The notes under the pieces were generated by a model. It made no database searches and was not told the DNA's origin. It saw only the letters and a list, made by a program, of their open reading frames with translations. This document shows positions 52,480 to 61,964 of a stretch of DNA of 64,000 bases, in pieces. Numbering within the stretch: position 1 is the first letter of the stretch; each line of letters starts with the position of its first letter. The DNA is from Salinimicrobium sp049680855 (GTDB taxonomy: Bacteria; Bacteroidota; Bacteroidia; Flavobacteriales; Flavobacteriaceae), in contig NZ_JBMPGS010000001.1 of the NCBI RefSeq assembly GCF_049680855.1, positions 806,001 to 870,000 on the forward strand. The letters run 5' to 3'. Both the position numbers and the translations under genes were made by a program.

Positions 52480-53838
52480 ATGAGGAAAATTGTTTCGCTT
52501 GTTGCTGTTGTTACTTTTCTAGTTGGTTGTGGTAGAGGAGACCAGGGGCAGTTGGTGGGTGCAGAAGGAAAAGAGTGGCATCCAGAGAAACCTTTAGGAA
52601 TGACCCTTGTTCCTGGGGGTTCTTTTATTATGGGTAAGTCTGATGATGATATCGCAGCCCTTAAAAATGCACCGCCAAAAACAGTTACTGTACGTTCTTT
52701 TTATATGGATGAAACAGAAATTACCAATTCGGAATACCGCCAATTCGTAAACTGGGTGAAAGATTCTATTGTAAGGATCAAATTGGCTGAGGAAGCCGAA
52801 TTCCAAGGTATGACTGCAGCCGACGGCGGCATTGGGGAATATGCATTTGCTGATACAGATCCTGAAAGCATGTCTGTATATGAAAAATACATGTACGACA
52901 ATTATTATAGTCTGGGAGAAGGTTTTGAAAACCGAAAAATAAACAAGGATGTTCCAATTATTTGGGATACCCGTGATTATCCAGATGAGTATTATGCAGC
53001 TATTATGGATACCATGTATATTAGCCCAGAGGAGGCATATAATGGACAGCGCTCTATTGATGTGAATCATTTGAAATTCAGATACACCTGGATGGATGTT
53101 TCATCTGCTGCTAGAGACGAACCTGGTAAAAGAGCAGATTATATTCAGACGGAAGAAATTCTTATCTATCCAGATACTACAGTATGGATCAAGGATTTTA
53201 CTTATTCCTATAACGAACCCATGCATAACGATTATTTTTGGCATGATGCTTATAGCGATTATCCGGTAGTGGGCGTTTCCTGGAAGCAGGCAAGAGCTTT
53301 TGCTCAATGGAGAACCTTATATCATAATGCATACAGGAAAAAAAGGGGGACGCACAATGTGAACTCTTACAGGCTTCCAACAGAGGCTGAATGGGAATAT
53401 GCTGCCAGGGGCGGTCTTGAATCTGCAACTTATCCCTGGGGTGGACCTTACACGAAAAATGATCGTGGATGTTTCATGGCCAACTTTAAACCTTTAAGAG
53501 GTGATTATGCAGCTGACCAGGCTTTATATACTGTAGAGGCAAAATCATACGATCCAAATGACTATGGATTGTATAATATGGCAGGAAATGTTGCGGAATG
53601 GGTTTTCTCTTCCTACGACCCGGCTTCTTATGAATATTCTTCTTCAATGAACCCATCGGTGAATGACGAATCAAACATGAAAAAAGTTGTTCGCGGAGGT
53701 TCCTGGAAAGATGTAGCTTACTTTTTGCAGGTGAGCTCCCGTGATTACGAGTATGCAGATTCTGCCAGAAGTTACATTGGCTTTAGAACTGTGCAGGATT
53801 ATTTAGGAACAGATGTAACCCTAAATCAATCCAGGTAA
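52480..53838 (+). CDS. gldK: Gliding motility lipoprotein GldK
   Basis: Outer-membrane-associated lipoprotein of the type IX secretion ring, with GldN. The ATG at 52480 opens the lipoprotein signal MRKIVSLVAVVTFLVGC (lipobox Cys17). The rest is a formylglycine-generating-enzyme (SUMF1) fold: LVPGGSFIMGKSDDD, RLPTEAEWEYAARGG, GNVAEWVFSSYDP and VVRGGSWKDVAYFLQVSSRD. It is about 452 residues. It is the first gene of gldKLMN. Confidence 0.95.
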   Translation: MRKIVSLVAVVTFLVGCGRGDQGQLVGAEGKEWHPEKPLGMTLVPGGSFIMGKSDDDIAALKNAPPKTVTVRSFYMDETEITNSEYRQFVNWVKDSIVRIKLAEEAEFQGMTAADGGIGEYAFADTDPESMSVYEKYMYDNYYSLGEGFENRKINKDVPIIWDTRDYPDEYYAAIMDTMYISPEEAYNGQRSIDVNHLKFRYTWMDVSSAARDEPGKRADYIQTEEILIYPDTTVWIKDFTYSYNEPMHNDYFWHDAYSDYPVVGVSWKQARAFAQWRTLYHNAYRKKRGTHNVNSYRLPTEAEWEYAARGGLESATYPWGGPYTKNDRGCFMANFKPLRGDYAADQALYTVEAKSYDPNDYGLYNMAGNVAEWVFSSYDPASYEYSSSMNPSVNDESNMKKVVRGGSWKDVAYFLQVSSRDYEYADSARSYIGFRTVQDYLGTDVTLNQSR

Positions 53839-53898
53839 ATTTTCCAATTCTATTTATTTATCAATAACCTATTACAAAAAGAACTAAACTAAATTATT

Positions 53899-54543
53899 AT
53901 GGCACAATCAAGGTCAAGTAAAAAATTAATGAACATGGTGTACGGTTTGGGTGCATCCGTAGTTATTCTTGGAGCACTTTTCAAAATTATGCACTGGCCT
54001 TTTGGTAACGAGATGCTTATTTTGGGACTTGTTGTAGAAGCACTTGTATTTGCAGTTTCAGCATTTGAACCTGTGGATGATGAGGTAGACTGGTCTCTTG
54101 TTTACCCCGAGCTTGCCGGAGGGGAATCTTCTGTGAAAAGAAGCGAAGTTGTTGTTGAAGACACGCAATCTGAAGGTATGTTATCAAAAAAACTTGATGA
54201 TCTATTAAGAGAAGCAAAAATTGATGCAGGTTTGATGAGCAGTCTTGGTGAAAGCATCCGTAACTTTGAAGGTGCCGCTAAGAACATATCTCCTACAGTA
54301 GATGCAATGGCCTCTCAAAAGAAGTACAGCGAAGAAATGTCTTTGGCTGCAAACCAAATGGAATCATTGAATAACTTGTATAAAGTTCAGGTAGAATCGG
54401 CTTCGCGTCAGGCGGAAATTAACGAAGCTGTTGCCGAAAATGCCGGAAGATTAAAAGAGCAAATGGAATCTTTGACAAATAACCTTTCTTCCCTGAATGG
54501 AGTATATGGTGGAATGTTATCTGCGATGCATGTAAAAGCTTAG
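53899..54543 (+). CDS. gldL: Gliding motility/T9SS motor protein GldL
   Basis: Inner-membrane protein that forms the proton-driven motor with GldM. The 214 residues have two membrane helices (about 17-35 and 38-57). The conserved charged residues fit the motor model: Lys29 and His32 near the end of the first helix, and Glu47 in GLVVEALVFAV of the second. The rest is cytoplasmic helical sequence. It lies between gldK (60 bases) and gldM (52 bases). Confidence 0.95.
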   Translation: MAQSRSSKKLMNMVYGLGASVVILGALFKIMHWPFGNEMLILGLVVEALVFAVSAFEPVDDEVDWSLVYPELAGGESSVKRSEVVVEDTQSEGMLSKKLDDLLREAKIDAGLMSSLGESIRNFEGAAKNISPTVDAMASQKKYSEEMSLAANQMESLNNLYKVQVESASRQAEINEAVAENAGRLKEQMESLTNNLSSLNGVYGGMLSAMHVKA

Positions 54544-54595
54544 TTGGTTTAAGATTAAATAAACCTATTTATTAAAAATTAAACGAAACTAAAGA

Positions 54596-56134
54596 ATGGC
54601 GTCTGGAAAACAAACCCCAAGACAAAAGATGATTAACCTAATGTACCTGGTTTTCATCGCAATGATGGCATTGAACATGTCCAAAGAAGTGCTTACTGCT
54701 TTTGGAATGGTAAATGAAAGTCTTGCAGAAACAAATGAAAGAACCACAGAGCGAAATGCGGCTTTGCTGGCCAGTTTAAATACCAAAGCACAGGATCAAC
54801 CCGCAAAATTTCAACCTTTACTCGAAAGAGCTCAGCAGGTTGATGTATTGTCAGATGATCTGAACAGTAATCTGCAAGAGCTTAAGACGAGGTTAGAAAA
54901 CAGCGTGGATGATCCAAGAGATTACGAGGCGATGGATAAAACCGATGCTCTTGATGAATATTTCTTTCAAAGTGGAGACCCCAGTGCTGCAGGAAAGGAA
55001 TTTGTGGATCAAATCGATACATATAGAGAAAATATTATTGCCCTTATAGGGGAACAATTTCCTGATATTGCCGCACAGGTGAGAACCAAATTTAGCACAG
55101 AACCTGTTGAGGATAGTGAAGGTGTGACCAAATCATGGCTGAGTTATAATTTTGAAGGATATCCTATGGTGGCGTCCATGACAAAATTTACTCAAATTCA
55201 AAATGATGTAAAGACAGTGGAAAGTGAAATCCTATCCAGGTTGCTTTCTGGTCAATTAGAAAGTGAAGTGTCTTTGACGAATTATACAGCAATTGTGATC
55301 CCTGATAAAACTGCTTTTTTCAGTGGAGAGAATTTTACCGGAAGAGTAATGTTGGGACGTGTGGATGAAAGTTTACAGTTTGAAAATGTTATTATAAACG
55401 GAAGAGAAGTGGAAACCACTTCTGCAGGACAGGTGCAGCTTGATTTTCCTGCGGGAAATGTTGGAGAACAGAAAATCACAGGGGAACTGCAATTTCAGGA
55501 GGGAGATTCTATAGTAAGGATTCCGGTTACCAGTTCTTATGCGGTAATTCCAAAGCCTAATTCAGCTGTAATATCAGCAGACAAAATGAATGTAGTTTAC
55601 CGTGGGGTAGCGAACCCTATGACTATTTCCATTCCTGGAGTTGGGAATGTGTCTGCTAACGCGCCCGGACTTCGATCTGTTGGTGGAGCAGGGCAATATG
55701 TGATGGATGTAACTACTTTGCAGGCACGTGAGGTTACTATAAATGTAAGTGGTCAATTGCCTGGAGGAGAGCCAGTAAGTGATAGTAAAACCTTTAGGGT
55801 AAAAGATATTCCAAGACCTGTAGGAACTGTTAGAGGTGAATCGGGAACTGTAAGAATGCAACGTAACACTTTGGAAATTGCAACCATTGGTGCTGCATTA
55901 CCAGATTTTGACTTTGATGTAGACCTTAGGGTAACCGGCTTTAAATTTAGAGTTCCAGGGCAACCTACCGTACAGGTGAGAGGTCAGCAACTGGATGCTT
56001 CGGCTAAAGCTGCTTTACGAAGAGCGGGTCGCGGTGAGACGGTACAAATATTTGATGTAGAAGCGCAGCTTGCCGGTGGTACTAATTATAAGCTTAAGCA
56101 GGTTTCTCCAGTGGTTGTGGAGTTAACAAATTAA
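54596..56134 (+). CDS. gldM: Gliding motility/T9SS protein GldM
   Basis: Spans the periplasm, linking the GldL motor to the GldK/GldN ring. The 512 residues begin with ASGKQTPRQKMINLMYLVFI and a single membrane helix (about 12-32, then LNMSKEVLTAFG). Four periplasmic domains follow, with SSYAVIPKPNSAVISADKMN marking a domain start. Length and N-terminus match the family. Confidence 0.95.
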   Translation: MASGKQTPRQKMINLMYLVFIAMMALNMSKEVLTAFGMVNESLAETNERTTERNAALLASLNTKAQDQPAKFQPLLERAQQVDVLSDDLNSNLQELKTRLENSVDDPRDYEAMDKTDALDEYFFQSGDPSAAGKEFVDQIDTYRENIIALIGEQFPDIAAQVRTKFSTEPVEDSEGVTKSWLSYNFEGYPMVASMTKFTQIQNDVKTVESEILSRLLSGQLESEVSLTNYTAIVIPDKTAFFSGENFTGRVMLGRVDESLQFENVIINGREVETTSAGQVQLDFPAGNVGEQKITGELQFQEGDSIVRIPVTSSYAVIPKPNSAVISADKMNVVYRGVANPMTISIPGVGNVSANAPGLRSVGGAGQYVMDVTTLQAREVTINVSGQLPGGEPVSDSKTFRVKDIPRPVGTVRGESGTVRMQRNTLEIATIGAALPDFDFDVDLRVTGFKFRVPGQPTVQVRGQQLDASAKAALRRAGRGETVQIFDVEAQLAGGTNYKLKQVSPVVVELTN

Positions 56135-56145
56135 AAAATGAAATT

Positions 56146-57036
56146 ATGAACTGGAACCGATTATTTATTGGATTGTGTGGAGTGCTTGTGTCGGTATCAT
56201 CTTTTGGTCAAACAAACATTTTAAATGCGAAATCGCCAGAAGATATTGGAGCACCAACCGTGGCAGAGGAAACGTATGGTAAGAATGATCCATTAGAGTA
56301 TGGATATGTGGATGAAAGAGATGTTTTATGGGCGAAAACAACATGGGAGGTCGTAGACCTTGATGAACGGGTGAATTTTCCGTTGTACTATCCAATTGAT
56401 ACAAGCCAGATAGGTGGTTCCAGAAGATCGCTGTATGATGTTTTAGTGACCAATATCAAAAATGGTAATATTGAGAACATTTATGCAGATTCTTACTTTA
56501 ATGATAAAAGGACTCTGAAAGATATACAGGCCGCTCTTTCAAAAGTGGATACTACAGATCTTGGTATCGAGCAGTACAACGCGGGAGAAGAGATCGATCA
56601 ACAGTTTATTAGCAGAAGAGATATTTCTTCGGCAGATCTTGTTGCTTATCACATTCGCGGTTACTGGTATTTTGACAAACGGCAGGCAGAATTGAAATAT
56701 AGATTGCTTGGTATTGCACCGGTCGCGCCAGATGTTAATTTTATTGACAGCCCCGATGCTCAACCTGTAGAGTTATTTTGGGTGTGGTTCCCCGATGCAC
56801 GGGAAGTGTTGAATGAAGCCTATGCTTTTAATCCAAACAACTCATCGCAGTCCATTTCCTTTGATCACCTGCTAAATGCCCGCAGGTTTCATGGAACCAT
56901 TTATGCTGAAGATAATGTGCAGGGAGACCGTAGTGTCAATGAATATATTAGCAACAATGCGTTTATGCAGCTTCTGGAATCAGAGCGAATCAAGGAGCAG
57001 ATCAGGAACTTTGAACAGGATATGTGGAATTATTAA
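56146..57036 (+). CDS. gldN: Gliding motility/T9SS protein GldN
   Basis: Periplasmic component of the T9SS ring with GldK. The 296 residues have a signal peptide (about 1-21, ending SSFGQTN) and carry the family stretches YVDERDVLWAKTTWEVVDLD, NFPLYYPID and YHIRGYWYFDKRQAELKYR. It starts 11 bases after gldM, and a terminator follows. Confidence 0.95.
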   Translation: MNWNRLFIGLCGVLVSVSSFGQTNILNAKSPEDIGAPTVAEETYGKNDPLEYGYVDERDVLWAKTTWEVVDLDERVNFPLYYPIDTSQIGGSRRSLYDVLVTNIKNGNIENIYADSYFNDKRTLKDIQAALSKVDTTDLGIEQYNAGEEIDQQFISRRDISSADLVAYHIRGYWYFDKRQAELKYRLLGIAPVAPDVNFIDSPDAQPVELFWVWFPDAREVLNEAYAFNPNNSSQSISFDHLLNARRFHGTIYAEDNVQGDRSVNEYISNNAFMQLLESERIKEQIRNFEQDMWNY

Positions 57037-57058
57037 TAGATTCCCATTCATAAATAAT

Positions 57059-57089
57059 AAACGCCTTTCTTCGGAAGGGCGTTTTTTTA
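57059..57089 (+). terminator. Terminator of the gldKLMN operon
   Basis: ACGCCTTTC, TTCG loop, GAAGGGCGT, then seven T. Confidence 0.8.
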
Positions 57090-57106
57090 TTTTTTAATTT
57101 TGTGGA

Positions 57107-58165
57107 ATGCTGGATTATATAATTGTAGGGTTTGGCCTTGGAGGAGCAAGTACAGCTTTCAGGCTGGAAGAAATGAACAGGAAATTTGTCATTTTTGAAG
57201 ATTCATCTGTTAACTCTTCAAAAGTTGCCGGCGGAGTGATGAACCCGGTGATTCTAAAAAGGTTTACCCTCGCCTGGAATGCAGATGAACAACTAAAGGA
57301 GAGTAAGCAATTTTACAGAAAACTTGAATTTCATCTAAAAACCAACTTTTTAAGTTCTATCGAACTCTACAGAAAATTCTTTTCAGTAGAAGAACAAAAC
57401 GACTGGTTTAATGCCGCCGATAAACCCGGTCTCGCCCCCTTTCTCGATACTAACCTAAGGAATCATGTTGCAGACGCACTTCCGGCAGATTATTCCTTTG
57501 GAAAGGTAGTAGGAACGGCGAGAGTTGATACTCGTAAGATGCTGGATTCTTACGCTGAATACCTGGAAAGCAATGGGCAACTCAGGAAGTCCAGATTTGC
57601 ATATAATGATCTAGAGGTTTTTGAAGATTACATTCAGTACAGAGGAATCAGGGCCAAAAATGTCATTTTTGCCGAAGGTTTTGGGGTGCTGAAAAATCCC
57701 TTTTTCAACTATCTTCCAATACCCGGAAATAAAGGGGAATATATCATCATTGAAGCTCCCGGCCTTGATCTTGACGTGACGGTAAAAGCTTCGATCTTCA
57801 TATCTCCATTAGGGAACAATTGTTATAAAATTGGCGCGACGTACAACAACAAGGATAAAACGGTAGGGACAACTGCCGAAGCAAGACAGGAACTGGTAAG
57901 CAAGCTGGAAAAACTAATTACAGTGCCTTTTAGAGTGGTAGATCAGGTGGTGGGAATAAGACCATCCACCATTGATCGGCGTCCTGTTGTAGGGCGGCAT
58001 CCTGAGCATCAAAATATGTACTGCTGCAATGGTTTTGGAAGCAGAGGAGTACTGACAGCCCCGGCAGCTTCCGCAGAATTACTGGCTTTGATTGAAGAAG
58101 GAAAGGAGATTTCCGTGGAAATGGACCTCGCCCGCTTTACAAGAAAGCATTATCCTAAGGCTTAG
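57107..58165 (+). CDS. FAD-dependent oxidoreductase (DAO family)
   Basis: A 352-residue D-amino-acid-oxidase-type flavoprotein. The N-terminal dinucleotide motif is IIVGFGLGGASTAFRLEE, and the C-terminal FAD contact is YCCNGFGSRGVLTAPAAS. GVMNPVILKRFTLAWNAD is a distinctive conserved segment. The substrate is unknown; amine or tRNA-modifying oxidases of this fold exist. Its end overlaps the converging DUF983 gene by 11 bases. Confidence 0.87.
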   Translation: MLDYIIVGFGLGGASTAFRLEEMNRKFVIFEDSSVNSSKVAGGVMNPVILKRFTLAWNADEQLKESKQFYRKLEFHLKTNFLSSIELYRKFFSVEEQNDWFNAADKPGLAPFLDTNLRNHVADALPADYSFGKVVGTARVDTRKMLDSYAEYLESNGQLRKSRFAYNDLEVFEDYIQYRGIRAKNVIFAEGFGVLKNPFFNYLPIPGNKGEYIIIEAPGLDLDVTVKASIFISPLGNNCYKIGATYNNKDKTVGTTAEARQELVSKLEKLITVPFRVVDQVVGIRPSTIDRRPVVGRHPEHQNMYCCNGFGSRGVLTAPAASAELLALIEEGKEISVEMDLARFTRKHYPKA

Positions 58166-58556
58166 TTTGTTTATAATTCTTATTGTAAGAAAAGAAGAAA
58201 TTCACCCATATATTTCGGCTTAACCTAATGATGACCGGCATGAAAATGAATAGAGCGGCAACAATGGCAAAGAAGGAATTTAGCAGGGAGCTGTTAAGGA
58301 AATAATAGGCTATGATAAAGACGGGAACAGCAAAAGCAACGCCTACAGCATAGCTAACATACATCGCTCCAAAGAAAAAGGAAGGTTCCATTTTAAATTT
58401 TGTGCCGCAGTTTGGGCATCGCTCATGCATATCGAAAATCCTGGAAATCTTATAAGGATTTGCTTCTTTATACATATTTTCCTCCTGGCAAACGGGGCAG
58501 GAGCCTGTCAAAATGCTATGCAATTTATTGCCTTTCAGGATATTCAATATCTTCAT
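58155..58556 (-). CDS. DUF983 family zinc-ribbon membrane protein
   Basis: A 133-residue protein with a four-cysteine zinc ribbon (CPVCQEEN and CPNCGTKF) followed by two or three membrane helices (about 65-120), typical of DUF983. The function is unknown. It runs convergently with the FAD oxidoreductase. Confidence 0.85.
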   Translation of the reverse strand: MKILNILKGNKLHSILTGSCPVCQEENMYKEANPYKISRIFDMHERCPNCGTKFKMEPSFFFGAMYVSYAVGVAFAVPVFIIAYYFLNSSLLNSFFAIVAALFIFMPVIIRLSRNIWVNFFFSYNKNYKQTKP

Positions 58557-58611
58557 GATGGCTTTTTTTCCGAAGTAAAATTAAGCATCTTTGCAAAAAG
58601 AAAGAAGAAGA

Positions 58612-60525
58612 ATGCTAAATATACATAACTTATCTGTTTCCTTTCAGGGCGAGTATCTTTTTGAAGAAATCACCTTTAGATTGGGAGCAGGAGACAGGGT
58701 AGGTTTAATTGGTAAAAATGGTGCGGGCAAATCAACTTTGCTGAAGATCCTTTCCAAAGAAATGGAACCCGATACCGGCCAAATCGCGGCAGATAAAGAC
58801 CTCAAAATAGGATTTTTGAAGCAGGATATAGATTTTGTTGAAGGCCGGACTGTGCTGGAAGAATCTTACCAGGCTTTTGAAGAAATTAAAAAGCTGGAAA
58901 AGAAACTGGAGGAGATAAATACACAACTGGCAGAAAGAACAGATTATGAAAGTGATGGTTACCACCAGTTGATGGTAGATCTAAATGATGTGCAGCATCA
59001 ATATGAGATTCACGGCGGCTATAATTACCAGGGAGAGACAGAAAGGATATTGCAGGGTTTAGGTTTTAACCGAGAAGATTTCGATAAACTTACAGATACT
59101 TTTTCAGGAGGATGGCGCATGAGGATCGAGCTGGCCAAACTCCTGCTTCAGTCCAATGATATCCTGTTACTGGATGAGCCTACGAACCACCTCGATATTG
59201 AATCTATTATTTGGCTTGAATCTTTTCTGAATAACTATCCCGGTGCGGTGGTCATTGTTTCGCATGACAAAATGTTTCTGGATAATGTTACAAATCGCAC
59301 CATTGAAATCTCGCTGGGAAGAATCTACGACTACAATAAACCCTATTCAAAATACCTGGTTCTACGGGAAGAATTGAGAGAACAGCAATTAGCCTCTCAA
59401 AAAAATCAGGAAAAGCAGATTCAGCAGACAGAAAAACTTATTGAGAAGTTTCGTGCTAAGGCTTCTAAAGCCAGTATGGCGCAGTCTCTGATTAAAAAAC
59501 TGGATAAGATTGATAGAATTGAGGTAGATGAAGATGATAATAGCGTAATGACCCTCAAATTTCCGGTGTCTGTAGTGCCCGGGAAGGTAGTTGTGGAAGC
59601 AGAAAATATTAGTAAATCCTACGGAGATAAAAATGTGCTACAGGGCATTGATCTTCTCATAGAAAGAGATTCAAAAACCGCATTTGTGGGGCAGAATGGA
59701 CAGGGGAAATCTACCCTGGCTAAAATTATAGTGGGGGATTTGAGTCATAAGGGAAGTTTAAAATTAGGCCATAATGTACAAATAGGATATTTTGCGCAAA
59801 ACCAGGCCGAATATTTGGACGGTTCAAAGACTGTGCTCGACACAATGATAGATGCCGCAAATGAGAAGAACAGAAGTAAGGTGCGCGATATCCTGGGATC
59901 CTTTTTATTTAGAGGTGATGAAGTTGATAAGTATGTAAGGGTACTTTCCGGAGGAGAACGTAACCGTCTCGCGCTAGCAAAACTAATGTTGCAGCCTTTC
60001 AACGTGCTGGTAATGGATGAGCCCACAAACCACCTGGATATAAAATCAAAGAACGTTCTCAAAGACGCCTTGATAAGTTTTGAAGGTACGCTCATTCTCG
60101 TTTCTCACGACAGGGATTTTCTGCAGGGGCTTACGAACAAGGTGTATGAGTTTAAAAACCATAAGATCAAAGAATATCTTGGAGATATAGATTTCTATCT
60201 TGAGCAGCGCAATGTGGAAGATATGCGCGCTATAGAAAAAAGAGATAAGGTACAAAAGGTGGAGACGAAAAATGCCGACAGTAAGCAGGCATATAATGAT
60301 CAGAAAAAAGCAAAGTCCCTTCAAAACAAGCTTAGTAATACAGAAGCGCAAATTAGCAGGCTGGAAAAGGAATTAAAAACCAAAGATGCGGAAATGGCTG
60401 CAGATTATGAAAAGGCAGTGTCAGATCCAAACTACCTGAAGAATTATCAAAGGAAAAGGAAAGAGCTTGATAACTTAATGTCTTCCTGGGAAAAACTACA
60501 GGAAGAACTGGAAAGTATTTCATAA
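58612..60525 (+). CDS. ABC-F family ATPase (Uup/EttA type)
   Basis: A 637-residue soluble protein with two ABC modules and no membrane domain. The start is ATG 58612 (MLNIHNLSVSFQGEYLF); an upstream ATG at 58591 adds seven residues. Walker A motifs are GKNGAGKSTLLK and GQNGQGKSTLAK, and signatures are FSGGWRMRIELAK and LSGGERNRLALAK. A coiled-coil C-terminal domain (from about 560) is Uup-like. These proteins act on ribosomes or on DNA-processing problems. Confidence 0.93.
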   Translation: MLNIHNLSVSFQGEYLFEEITFRLGAGDRVGLIGKNGAGKSTLLKILSKEMEPDTGQIAADKDLKIGFLKQDIDFVEGRTVLEESYQAFEEIKKLEKKLEEINTQLAERTDYESDGYHQLMVDLNDVQHQYEIHGGYNYQGETERILQGLGFNREDFDKLTDTFSGGWRMRIELAKLLLQSNDILLLDEPTNHLDIESIIWLESFLNNYPGAVVIVSHDKMFLDNVTNRTIEISLGRIYDYNKPYSKYLVLREELREQQLASQKNQEKQIQQTEKLIEKFRAKASKASMAQSLIKKLDKIDRIEVDEDDNSVMTLKFPVSVVPGKVVVEAENISKSYGDKNVLQGIDLLIERDSKTAFVGQNGQGKSTLAKIIVGDLSHKGSLKLGHNVQIGYFAQNQAEYLDGSKTVLDTMIDAANEKNRSKVRDILGSFLFRGDEVDKYVRVLSGGERNRLALAKLMLQPFNVLVMDEPTNHLDIKSKNVLKDALISFEGTLILVSHDRDFLQGLTNKVYEFKNHKIKEYLGDIDFYLEQRNVEDMRAIEKRDKVQKVETKNADSKQAYNDQKKAKSLQNKLSNTEAQISRLEKELKTKDAEMAADYEKAVSDPNYLKNYQRKRKELDNLMSSWEKLQEELESIS

Positions 60526-60530
60526 TCTTT

Positions 60531-60713
60531 ATGATAGAACACTTTTTTCAATGTCCTTATTGCTGGGAAGAAATTTCCATGTTGCTGGATTCTTCAGTGA
60601 GACGTCAGACTTATGTTGAGGATTGCGAAATTTGTTGCAATCCCATAGAAGTTTATGTACAATTTGAAAATTACGAATTGCAGGAGTTTCAAGTACAGAG
60701 TATAGAGCAGTAA
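60531..60713 (+). CDS. CPXCG-type cysteine-rich small protein
   Basis: A 60-residue protein with two cysteine pairs (CPYCWEE and CEICCNP), matching the family named after its CPXCG motif, although the first pair here reads CPYCW. It probably binds zinc. It begins 5 bases after the ABC-F stop and may share its transcript. The function is unknown. Confidence 0.8.
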   Translation: MIEHFFQCPYCWEEISMLLDSSVRRQTYVEDCEICCNPIEVYVQFENYELQEFQVQSIEQ

Positions 60714-60759
60714 GGAAAGTTGTAATTAGGAAATATTCCTGTAGCTCCTCAGGTAGATT

Positions 60760-60776
60760 TTCTCTAAATTAGAGAA
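60760..60776. promoter_or_regulatory. 17-bp perfect palindrome before the STAS/SpoIIAA-like gene
   Basis: TTCTCTAA, one base, TTAGAGAA. It lies 18 bases before the ATG and is a likely operator. Confidence 0.5.
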
Positions 60777-60793
60777 CCAAATCTACATAAAGA

Positions 60794-61147
60794 ATGATAT
60801 CAACTTTTGAATTTGCAGATAATGTCATTGGAGTAACAGTTAATACAGATGTTGACGACGCCCTAATGAAAAAATTAATCTCTGTTGTTTCTGTTAAAAT
60901 GGAAGCGCATGGTAAGGTGAGCTTGTTTTTCGAACTTAAGGAAGGAAACAAGCTTTCCTTTAGAGCTTTCCTGAGAAATTTAAAATTTAATCTGAATCAC
61001 GAAGGAGAATTTAATAAGGTTGCGGTGGTGACAGATCAAAGCTGGGTTAAGAATGCATTTGATTTTAAGGATCTTATAACCGCGGCGGAGATTAAAGTAT
61101 TCGATAGTGAAAATAGACTCGATGCACTTAGCTGGATTTCCTATTAA
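60794..61147 (+). CDS. SpoIIAA-like (STAS fold) protein
   Basis: A 117-residue protein resembling the SpoIIAA-like family (DUF3478): FADNVIGVTVNTDVDDALMKK, GKVSLFFELKEGNKLSFRAF, VAVVTDQSWVKNAFDFKD and a C-terminal ALSWI. It is a single gene preceded by a perfect 17-bp palindrome. The function is unknown. Confidence 0.82.
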   Translation: MISTFEFADNVIGVTVNTDVDDALMKKLISVVSVKMEAHGKVSLFFELKEGNKLSFRAFLRNLKFNLNHEGEFNKVAVVTDQSWVKNAFDFKDLITAAEIKVFDSENRLDALSWISY

Positions 61148-61164
61148 TTTTTTTCATTTTTTCT

Positions 61165-61194
61165 TTGGTAGAGAGGAAATCCGTTGTATATTTG
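61165..61194 (+). promoter_or_regulatory. Promoter of tRNA-fMet
   Basis: TTG at 61165-61167, exactly 19 bp, TATATTTG at 61187-61194, 11 bases before the tRNA 5' end. Confidence 0.8.
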
Positions 61195-61205
61195 CAGTCC
61201 AATAT

Positions 61206-61278
<73 letters not shown>

Positions 61279-61289
61279 CTAGCAAAGAC

Positions 61290-61321
61290 AAGGCTTCACA
61301 GAAATGTGAAGCCTTTTTTTA
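61290..61321 (+). terminator. Terminator of tRNA-fMet
   Basis: AAGGCTTCACA, GAAA loop, TGTGAAGCCTT, then five or more T. Confidence 0.85.
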
Positions 61322-61329
61322 TTTCATAT

Positions 61330-61350
61330 AGTACAGAATAAGTACAGAAT
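61330..61350. repeat. Twin 10-bp direct repeat AGTACAGAAT
   Basis: Copies at 61330-61339 and 61341-61350, an 11-bp period (one helical turn), 52 bases past the tRNA 3' end. This spacing suits arm-type binding by a tyrosine recombinase, which is inference. Confidence 0.5.
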
Positions 61351-61548
61351 TTGGCTTTTTTAAAAACTTTATATCTTTTACTATCAACTGAATTCATTTG
61401 ATGCTATATTCTATTGATTTGCTAGAGGACCAAACAATTGCCCTACATGTTTTCTTCTGAAATATAATCGTTAGGATGGTATTCCGTTCTCATTTCTCAA
61501 TTCTTCTGAGTCAAATCTGACATAAATCTTACTACAAGAGGATAATTC

Positions 61549-61741
61549 ATTTTCATAAACCACTCAGCCCATTCCCCTAAATTCCGCAGAAAAAGCTCCA
61601 TTACGGGAAATACGGGATCATTCAAAAAATCTTGGACACAACTTCAAAGCTTCCGATTTCCATTTCGCTACCCCTGCCGAAAAGGCAGGAACGCTACATT
61701 CCCAATCTCCATCTTTAAAATTAAGTCCGCTTTAAACCCTG
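61549..61741. repeat. Diverged direct repeat, unit A
   Basis: Shares with unit B, at a constant offset of about 211-213 bp, the blocks CATTCCC, ATTCCGCAGAAAAAGCTCCA, TCTTGGACAC, TTTCCATTTCG and AGTCCGCTT. It carries a hairpin CCTGCC-GAAAA-GGCAGG at 61673-61689. Confidence 0.7.
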
Positions 61742-61759
61742 CTAAGAATAGAATTTCGG

Positions 61760-61951
61760 TTTTTCATAGCCCGTTCAGCACATTCCCACTTCATTCCGCA
61801 GAAAAAGCTCCATTGCGGGGAAAGAGCTTCACTATAAAAGTCTTGGACACCATCCCCAATTTCTCCTTTCCATTTCGTTAGCGCTTCCCGCTATGCTGGG
61901 AAGCGCACTTCATTCCAATTCCAAATCGGGAATGGAGTCCGCTTAATCGGA
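61760..61951. repeat. Diverged direct repeat, unit B
   Basis: Second copy of unit A. Its hairpin, at the matching place, has a different sequence: GCGCTTCCC, GCTATGCT, GGGAAGCGC (61881-61906). Confidence 0.7.
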
Positions 61952-61964
61952 TTTCCATCCTTGC

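Noticed and set aside
61440..61640. Minus-strand frame containing MELFLRNLGEWAEWF
   Set aside because: Open for about 46 codons, but repeat unit B shares only MELFLRN and then stops in the same frame, so coding is not conserved between the repeats.
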